Below, piece by piece: positions 6,862 to 15,300 of a DNA stretch of 17,235 nt. This DNA is from Leptospira fluminis (lineage in GTDB: Bacteria > Spirochaetota > Leptospiria > Leptospirales > Leptospiraceae). Position numbers and translations under genes: made by a program. Under the pieces are notes generated by a model. That model was not told the origin of the DNA. It worked only from the letters and a program-made list of their open reading frames with translations, and ran no database searches. Numbering within the stretch: position 1 is the stretch's first letter; every line of letters begins with the position of its first letter. The DNA is taken from positions 1-17,235 of the forward strand of contig NZ_RQEV01000005.1 in assembly GCF_004771275.1 (NCBI RefSeq), read 5' to 3'.

Positions 6862-8223
6862 TCACCTACTCAAAATCACTGCTTTGTGTCCGAAACGAGC
6901 TGTCGGCATCGCTGTAGAGGCCGTCCAAGGGCCTCCAATTGGGTTTGTAAGGTCGATCCAGTAGACGAGGGCAGTTGGGATGTTCAGAGAGCTTTCTCCG
7001 CCAAATACATAGGCTCTGCGGAGGTCGTAGGAGATTTCCATCGCTCCGTAAGCGGTGGTTGTTGGGAGAACAGGTCCACTTTGGAAAGTTGCACTTCCGG
7101 CAACGTAATAATCGTATCTTTGGAGAGAGGTCAAAGCAGTGACCGGTTGGGGAGTAATCTGAGCACTCGACCCGCCGACTGATAAGAGAGCCGGGGAATC
7201 AGTAGGATAGGGGTCCGTGGGAAGAGGGCGATAACAAGCGGAAGCTCCAGCAAAGCCTCCTGTTCCTGAGAGTGCCGGTTCGTTAAACGCAGTGGTAGAA
7301 TTAGAAGAAGGAGAATATCCGTCTGTAGAACTTTGAACGGATCCGTCCGTGTAGTATCTTCCGCCAGTAAAGAAAATGGTTCCGTTTAAGGCACAACCAG
7401 ACATGTCTACTCTTGCGAAAATACTCGTATTCGAAGTGTAGGATTGCCAAACTCCAGTGGAACCGATGTCCGGATAGAACTTATACACCGTGTTCAAAAC
7501 GGTTCCAGTCGTCATGTCGGTGGTGGTCGTTCCTGCGATGAGGTAGATGTTTGTTCCAACAGTTCCCGCTACCATTCCTTGGAGAGCGGAAGGGATCGAA
7601 GCCATCGTTTTCCAGGTTCCTGCGATCGGATCATACATTTCGACAGTGTTTACAGCCGTAAAAACTCCGGAGATCTTAGCGACCCCTCCGATCACATAAA
7701 TCTTGCCGTTATAGGAAACTACTCCTGCGAACGCCCGAGGAGTTGGAAGAGTCGTGATCCCATTGTACCATTGACCTGCTACTGGATCATACATGTCCAC
7801 TTGGGATACAGGAATGTTTCCGTTCCCGATTCCTCCTACAACCCAGATACTTCGGTTTAGAACCTGCTGGTTCGAAGGAAGGGTAGTGAAGACAGAACTT
7901 CCCATAGCGTCGGGAGAAATCTTTCCGCAGAATACCGCATACACGTATTGGGTGTTGGATTGTAGGTTCGTTAATGTGATACTTTGGAGTTTGGAAGGAA
8001 CGAGTCCGAAGAGATAGTTTGTAGGAGATCCGATTCCATATCCCAGAATTCCTTCTACATCCGCAGAGCAGTTCCATGCGATGGTTGCAGTGGTAGAAGT
8101 CACGGCTACCGGCCCGAATCCTTGGATTTTTAGAGCAGCAGTTTCCTGTCCATTTGTGATCGGACTTCCTTGGCAAGAAAGTAGAAGTGAAACAACGATC
8201 GGTAGTATAATCGAAACTTTCAT
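6862..8223 (-). CDS. kelch-repeat lipoprotein with N-terminal fibronectin-type-III-like domain
   Basis: The 453-residue protein starts MKVSIILPIVVSLLLSCQGS, a lipoprotein signal with lipobox LLSC at C17. A fibronectin-III-like domain follows (about 32-118: VTSTTATIAWNC, then ITLTNLQSNTQYVYAVFC). The remainder is a kelch-type beta-propeller with repeated blade motifs such as SIWVVGG, KIYVIGG, NIYLIAG, TIFFTGG and RAYVFGGE, and blades ending MYDP...W. It is likely a surface or periplasmic binding protein; kelch propellers bind proteins or sugars, and no catalytic site is seen. ATG at 8223 overlaps the stop of the barrel gene as ATGA, and the lipobox fixes this start. The open frame continues upstream to 8343, but that part lies inside the barrel gene. 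Confidence 0.88.
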   Translation of the reverse strand: MKVSIILPIVVSLLLSCQGSPITNGQETAALKIQGFGPVAVTSTTATIAWNCSADVEGILGYGIGSPTNYLFGLVPSKLQSITLTNLQSNTQYVYAVFCGKISPDAMGSSVFTTLPSNQQVLNRSIWVVGGIGNGNIPVSQVDMYDPVAGQWYNGITTLPTPRAFAGVVSYNGKIYVIGGVAKISGVFTAVNTVEMYDPIAGTWKTMASIPSALQGMVAGTVGTNIYLIAGTTTTDMTTGTVLNTVYKFYPDIGSTGVWQSYTSNTSIFARVDMSGCALNGTIFFTGGRYYTDGSVQSSTDGYSPSSNSTTAFNEPALSGTGGFAGASACYRPLPTDPYPTDSPALLSVGGSSAQITPQPVTALTSLQRYDYYVAGSATFQSGPVLPTTTAYGAMEISYDLRRAYVFGGESSLNIPTALVYWIDLTNPIGGPWTASTAMPTARFGHKAVILSR

Positions 8224-9125
8224 AGTCGTATCAAAACTCCCGCTTCGATTCCTTGCATACAGATCTGAGAGGTTCTTTCGAAAACGCATTGGGTTTTCCA
8301 GGAAACTCGGAGTTGAGAATTCCGAAATTTGAATCCTTGCCATCCTACTTGGACCGCAATAGATGGATCGATTCCCGCGGAGGTGGTATAGGTCGTCGCA
8401 TAGCGAACATCCGAGACACCGGCTCCCACATTCACAAATAGATCGAGCATCGGATTGTTCTGATAGATTCTACTGTACTGGGCATAGACTTGGTTCGTGA
8501 AGAAGGAGAAGTTTCCGCTTCCTCCCGGTGCGCTCAAGTATTCAGATCTGAATCCGATTTGCCAACGGTTGTAATTTAGAAAAGCGGGTTCGAAAAAGAG
8601 TCCTCCGCCGTAGATCGCAGGAAAAGTGTCCCGAGACCTTCCTATGTTCCGGAATAAATCTCCGTAGATTCCGATTTTCGTTTCTGGATGTTGCGCCTCT
8701 GGATCTAGAAGAGCATCTGAAAGGGAAGGATGACCTTTTTTTAATGCAGAAGGATTCTTTAAATTTGCCTTCGGAATCGTTAGAAATCCAAGTTCTGTTT
8801 TGAGAGTGACTTCGTCGGTGCTCTCTTCTGCAAACACTCCTTTGATCCGAGAACCGTCGTTTAGTTCGAGAGTCGAGTAGTAATAAGAAGTGTCTTCTCC
8901 CTTCTTGGAGTAATCTATATTCGCGAGATCACTTTTATAAATCGTGTAGATCTTATCCTTCCATTTCACTTTGATTTGCTTTTCTGTATCGGACAACGTA
9001 TCTGCGATGTATGCTTCTCCGTTTTGAAAAACGATTTCAGCGGGAAAGAGGGAAGAAGTTGCGATCAAAGAAAGGAAGAAGATGAAATATAAAAGCAGTT
9101 TAGAACAGTTCTTAAATCGTTTCAT
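8220..9125 (-). CDS. exported beta-barrel-like protein with two small SH3/Sm-like repeats
   Basis: The 301-residue protein has a signal peptide (about 1-29, ending LFPA). Two related repeats follow, 31-71 (FQNGEAYIADTL...IYTIYKSDLANI) and 86-124 (LNDGSRIKGVFA...FLTIPKANLKN). Each has a N-(D)G start, a strand-rich middle and a closing TI.K.dL helix turn, a pattern seen in leptospiral and other secreted proteins with small barrel folds. From about residue 150 the protein is strand-rich with alternating aromatic residues (GLFFEPAFLNYNRWQIGF, FFTNQVYAQYSRIYQNNPML) and ends in AGVLIRL, as expected of an outer-membrane barrel. No homology search is available, so the barrel assignment is an inference. 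It is the first gene of the minus-strand operon and divergent from the RHS gene. Confidence 0.75.
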   Translation of the reverse strand: MKRFKNCSKLLLYFIFFLSLIATSSLFPAEIVFQNGEAYIADTLSDTEKQIKVKWKDKIYTIYKSDLANIDYSKKGEDTSYYYSTLELNDGSRIKGVFAEESTDEVTLKTELGFLTIPKANLKNPSALKKGHPSLSDALLDPEAQHPETKIGIYGDLFRNIGRSRDTFPAIYGGGLFFEPAFLNYNRWQIGFRSEYLSAPGGSGNFSFFTNQVYAQYSRIYQNNPMLDLFVNVGAGVSDVRYATTYTTSAGIDPSIAVQVGWQGFKFRNSQLRVSWKTQCVFERTSQICMQGIEAGVLIRL

Positions 9126-9354
9126 ATATAGTTTCAGGATCGCTTCTCGGGAAAATCATTCAAAATGTCTAAATGACAGAAATTGAAAGCCCTTAAGAAT
9201 TCGCAATTTGTGCCACTTTTTTTCATAAATTGATTTTAATCGAGCAGATTGGTGCAATTTAGGCTAGAAAATATCATTGACCATAATTTGCCATTTCTCC
9301 AGGGTTTTAAGCAAAATATTCGATTCGGTAACGAACGAATATGAGCGGGGTTTA
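9126..9354. other. divergent intergenic region between envelope operon and RHS gene
   Basis: This 229-base stretch should hold promoters for both directions. The best plus-strand match I find is TTGATT (9230-9235) with TGCAAT (9253-9258) at 17-base spacing, which is weak. I see no clear operator or RNA gene. The RHS frame is open back to 9277, but the better start is at 9355. Confidence 0.3.
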
Positions 9355-12300
9355 ATGTCTGCGTTTGCTCTCAAAATCGAAACTTGGAATCTCGGATTTA
9401 TTAAACGATTCTGGATTCGGGTGGGTTTGCCTGTATTCATTCTCGTATTTTTGAGCAACTTCAGTATCGTTTCGAGCGTCCTTCGGATGCTCGGTTCTCT
9501 TCCCCCGCAACCGCTTCCTAAAGTTGTAGTTTCTGCGGACGGAAAGGCGGTAACCAATATTCCCTTAGAAATTCCACCCGGAACCAAGGGAATCGAACCG
9601 AAGCTCTCGTTAACCTACGCTTCCGAAGCGAGTAACGGTATTTTAGGAAGGGGCTGGATTTTAGAAGGAAATGATTTTATCGTTAGAGATCCTTCTTTCG
9701 GGGTCAAGTATAGCGGTAGCGATTCTTATATTTCTTCTATTGGCGGTCAGTTAGTCGACATTTCCGGATCGAAGTCGATTTATCATTCTAGAAAGGAAAC
9801 CTTCGTTCGCTACTATCCGAACGGGACTTGTGGAGACGGCCCTTGTTCTTGGACGGCAATTGATAAGACGGGATTAACCTATACATTCGGTGGAACCTCC
9901 GATTCTCAAATCTTAGCAATCGGACAATCGGGAGCGATCCGGATATGGGCTGTGAGTAAGGTCCAGGATCCTTTCGGGAATGGGTATACAGTGCAATATA
10001 CTCAGGATGGTACCGGAGCGTATTATCCGGCTATTATCTCTTACAACAATCGATCGATCCAGTTTTCTTATGAATCTCGGCCCGATGTGATTCCAGATTA
10101 TTCCCAAGGGACGATTGTAAATCTCACTCAGCGCTTGAATACGATATCCGTTTATACCAACGGTTCTCTTCTGCGGGAATACGAATTCGGATACTCTCAA
10201 GGGACGGTCACAGGTGGAAGTCTACTCGCTTGGCTCCGGAGGGATGGAAATAATGCCTTTGGAAATGAGAGCTATGATGATTTGGTTTTCACATACAATA
10301 GCCAAGGGAATGGAGGATTTAGTTCGTCTTTAGTTAGCTATGGATCCTTTCAATTTGGAGACGGAACAGATGTATTCATTCCGAATCCGAATGTTTTACT
10401 GTCTCAGACTTCTCCTCAAAATAATTTACCAGAGTTTCCGATCCCGTCTCCGAGTACTAAAATTGTGACAGGTATGCAGTATACGGTTCAGATTCCTGTG
10501 TCCGATCGAAATTCCTGTAATATCGGACTACTCGCTTGTGCTTGTATTCTTTATGCTCCTTGTTGGCATTACGATCCGATATACCAAGGAAACCTACAGA
10601 TAGCTTGTTCGACCTATAACGCTTGGGGTGGTTATAATTCCTGTACCTACGGGGTAAAGGCTGCATTGACGGGTTGGCTCCAGATGGATGTGAATGGAGA
10701 CGGCGTTTTGGATTTTGTCGCTCTTACTGGGGATGAAATGACTGGAACCATTCATCTTTCCGCAACCCCGATAAAATACAATGGAATTCCTACGACTTTT
10801 ACTAGCTCTTCGATCCCGATCCATTACAATACGTTTTATAGTGTAGCCGACATAGACGGGAACGGCATGACGGACTTCGTGTACGAGAATGGAGGGACTC
10901 TTTGGGTGGTCTATTCCTATGGAACCTCCTTTTCTAGTCCTCAGAATTTTTCGAACGTTTCCTTAAATACAATCAACGGTAGTCTCACTTCCTTCAATCC
11001 GTACATGTATGTCTATAATCCGGCCGTGGACACGAAACAACTAACTTCGAATATTCCAGCGAAAGACTACTTGGCGGATATGAATGGGGACGGTCTAGAG
11101 GATTTTATTCACTACGATGGGAGTAGCTTCCAGATCTATATCAATAAGAAGGGGAGTTTTGCGTCCCCCATTGGAATCTCTGCTCCCCAAGGAACTTACT
11201 TAAACCAATTCCAGGATATCGATGGAGACGGTAAGGCAGAATACGTGACTGTCACCGTGAATTTCACGAATGCTAATATCCAAGCGTTACAACAAGCAGT
11301 TGCAAACGACAATACGAAACTCTCCGGGCTTCAAACGGATTACAATAACCAGTTAACCACTTTAAACGCGGTGTTTGCTGCGACTTCGAGTTCCAATTTA
11401 CCAAGTAACGCTAAGATTCAGAGCTTGGTTTCGTATTACCAAGCGGATACTGTGGATAACTTTTCCGCCGATATCTCTCTTTTGAATCAAGTATTGGCGG
11501 GAACGGCGACTCTTCCTCTCGCTTCCACGAAATTAACCGGATTCCAGAACGATTTACAATCCGCATATTCTCAGCTTTACTCTCCGGTTTTGCAAGATCT
11601 CCAAACACAGCAATCCGCGTTAAACTCTGCGATTGCAGTGGCATACGCAAATAACCAGGCGCAGACTGTTTTGCAAGTTAGCTATTTTAATCTATCGAAC
11701 GGTACTGCCAATACCATCACTAATACTCTCTCTGCAAGTGTGGATGCGTTCCGATCCTTCTTAGTGGATATGAACGGAGATGGCCGCGCAGATCTCGTAT
11801 CGATCATCGGTAACGAGGTGATCGTTTATTTGAATACTGTTTCCGGCTTTGCTTCTCCGAATACGACTGCCCTGAATACCAGCGATGGAACTAAGGTAAA
11901 CCAATTCAATTTCGGGGATGTGAATGGGGATAAATTGAACGACCTGGTTCTCTACAATATTTCCACGCAAAGGATAGAAACCTACCTTTCAAACGGAAAG
12001 TCTTTCAATACGATGTCCGGTGTTTATAATTTTGGAGCTTTATCTTCCGTAGTGAATAAGGACAATAATGGATATGTGACCTCTGCCACTACCTACCAGA
12101 TAACGGTCCAAGATTTAAACGGAGATTCGGCAGCGGACGTGTCTGTTGGGTATCTGAGTGCTGATTTAACGAGCGGGCAAATCTTCTATAGTCTGAATTC
12201 TGTCCGGACTTCTCCGGAGGATTCTCTTGCGAATTTAGCAAATGGGACAGGCCAGACGACTAACATTCTTTATGGTCTGGTTTCGGCCCAATCAGGAGGA

Positions 12301-15300
12301 GTCAGGGTAGGGTCCGGTTCTTATCCGAACCTTCCGAATACGACTCCCGATTTCGTAGTTACTTCTCTTGTGGAAGATCTAACGAACGGCATCACTAATA
12401 ATTCCGTTTTTACGTATAAAGACAGTCGGTTTTATTTAGGAGTCCGAGGAATCGCTCGGAGCCTAGGATTCGCTTCTATCCAGGAAACGGATTTGAACAC
12501 CGGATTTTATAGTGTTAACGCATATAACCAAAGTAGTTATAGACTTTCGGGTCAAAAGGATTCGGAGAGTAGATATAACTCTTCGGGAAATCTCGTCCAG
12601 CAGACCTTGAATTCTGGTTATACCTATCCGAACCCGTTTGGAACGGAAATTGAATTCCCTACAAACGTTTCTCTTAGCTATTATCAAAACGGTTCTCTTT
12701 ACTTAACAAAAAACCAGGCGATCGCATTCGATTCTTATGGGAATGCTATAAGTAGTACGGAAACCGCTGGTTCTCATACCTTAGTGACCCAAAATACTTA
12801 CTTTAACGATACTACAAATTGGAGAATGGGACGGGTTCTTGAAACGAAGACATTTGTAGATGGCGGGTTATCCGGAGATACCTTGCTTACCTATAATGGG
12901 GATTTGGTATTTTCCAAGACGGAATTTCCAGGAACTTCCGCTGCATTGTCTACGGGTTATACGTATGATTCCTACGGAAATCCGATTTCTGTTACGGACC
13001 CGGCCGGTGCTGCCACTACCTTTGTCTATGATACTACCTTAAACCTATTTCAAACCCAGAAGACCAACGCTTTAGGGCACACGACTTCCATTACTTACAA
13101 CTTGGATTTAGGTGTTCCTATTAGCGCAACGGACGCGAACGGTGCCGTCTCTTATAAGACCTACGATGGATACAAACGTCCTTTGACCGTTACGTTTGCA
13201 GGGGAATCAAGTTGGAACGAAAGTTTTACCTATAACAATGTAGGAAGGTTTGATTTAACGAACTTATCGAATAATGAATCTGTTACCAAACAAATCAGAG
13301 ACAATGTAACAGGAACTACTTCCATTTTGACCTCTTATATCGATCCTTTAGGAAACGAGGTGAGATCTGAGGCAAATACTCCTGTCGCCGGAGTAAATCT
13401 AATCAATGAAACTTCGTTTGATTATATCAAAAGAGTGGTTTCTAGAAAATCGAACACATATGTAACCGGAATCACTCCCTCATATAGCCAGTATTACTAT
13501 GCCCATCCGGATAATCTTTTGAGTAGCGTAGACACTCCGGATGCTGCGGGAACGATCACGACTTCTGTTACGTATAGCGGACTGACGACGACTATGAACC
13601 GAACCTATCCGGGCGGAACAGTTCGGACCAATTCCCAAGTGAAGAACGAACTAGGTCAGGTCATTTCCAAAACAGACAATGGAAAGACACTCAGTTACAC
13701 ATACGAAACTCACGGCCAGTTATCTTCCGCAACGGACCCGGAAGGGAATGTTAGTACATTTGGTTATGATTCGGCAGGTAGAAAGATCAGTTCCAGGGAT
13801 CCGAATTCCGGAGCGGTGAATTATACCTTTGATTCTTCCGGAAGGATCTCTACTCAGACAGATGCTCGGGGGAAAACCCTGACTTTCGGATACGATGCTC
13901 TCAGTCGGATTTCCAGTATGACTCCAAGTGGCGGAGAAACTCCGGTTCTATATACCTACGATGACCCTACTAGCTCCTTCGGGAAGGGAAGGCTTTCCCA
14001 TGTTAGCGATGGAACAGGAACGACTAGTTTCAATTATAATGTACAAGGAAGGACGATCGAGCAAAAGAAAACGATCGACGATCTAATCGTTTTTGTTCGC
14101 TCTAACTACGATTCTTTAGGGCGACCGCTAACGATTACGTATCCGGATGGAACGAAAATCCATAACAACTATTCGGTAAATAACTACATTTCAGATGTTT
14201 CGATGGATTCCGCGGATGGAACGAGTACGGGATATACGGTAGTTAGTTACCAAGGACCGATTTTAGGTTCTGCAAATCCGATCGTTCGGAGAACTACTGG
14301 AAACGGTGTGACGATGGACATTTCCTTCGAGCCGATTCACTTGCGGCCGATGAGTATTGTCACAAAGAAATCCGATGGAACCACTCTTGGAAACGTGAAC
14401 TATGCTTACGACTCGATCGGAAATATCGCATCCATTACGGACAATGTTACTCCCCAGAGAAACGAATCCTTCTCTTACGATTCTTGGAATAGGCTCGTCC
14501 AAGCTACGGGAATTTATGGAACGCAAAACTATTCCTATACCGATGGCGGTAAACTGACCCAAAAAGGAGATATCGCTCTCAGTTATAGTGACTCCAATCA
14601 CGTAAATGCGGTAACCCAATCGAATTCTACGAGCACCGGGCCTCTAAGTTACTCTTACGATGCAAGTGGAAACATGATTTCTCGGAATGGAGACACTCTC
14701 CGGTACGATTCGTTTGGAAAGATGGTGGAATACGATCCGAATGGTGGAGGGCAGTTCCTGTATTATTATGATTTTGCGGGAACCAGAGTGAAAAAAGTCT
14801 CTGCTACTTCAGGAGTGGTAACATACAGCTTTGGAGATTTGTACGAGATTGTCCGGAATCCAGGGAATCCAGAACAGCACACTCTTTATATACGAGGGAA
14901 CCAAGGAGATCTCGTTTCTCAGGTTTCTAGAAACAATGCAGTCTTAATTTCTTCTAACGAAAACGCGGTAAATGTCGCCAAGAGCAATTTGGCGGACCAA
15001 ATTTGTAGTGCTGCCATCGGAGGGACTTGCCAAAGAATTTGGAAGGAGAATGTCGTAAAAGGAGTTCGAGGCTTTTTTGCTTTCTCAGCGTTCTTCCATA
15101 GAGGAATTCCAACAGACCTTTTCGCGATCTCTTATTACCTCTTTCTCCTTGTATTACTATATGCGGCATATCCACTCCTATTGAAAGGAAACGAGATCTT
15201 ACAAAGGGCAAAACTTCTAGGATTTAGTGCTCCAGTTTTATTACTGTCCTTCGTAGTTGTCTTCACTGTCCAGAACTGTAACGGTTTCTTGAGCGGAAGC

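Noticed and set aside
7444..7860. Plus-strand frame of 138 codons inside the kelch gene
   Set aside because: It is a shadow frame opposite a clear kelch protein; its product is low in hydrophobic core residues and has no family pattern.
8224..8343. Longer start of the kelch gene at 8343
   Set aside because: The extension lies within the barrel gene and would put 40 residues before a clear lipoprotein signal.
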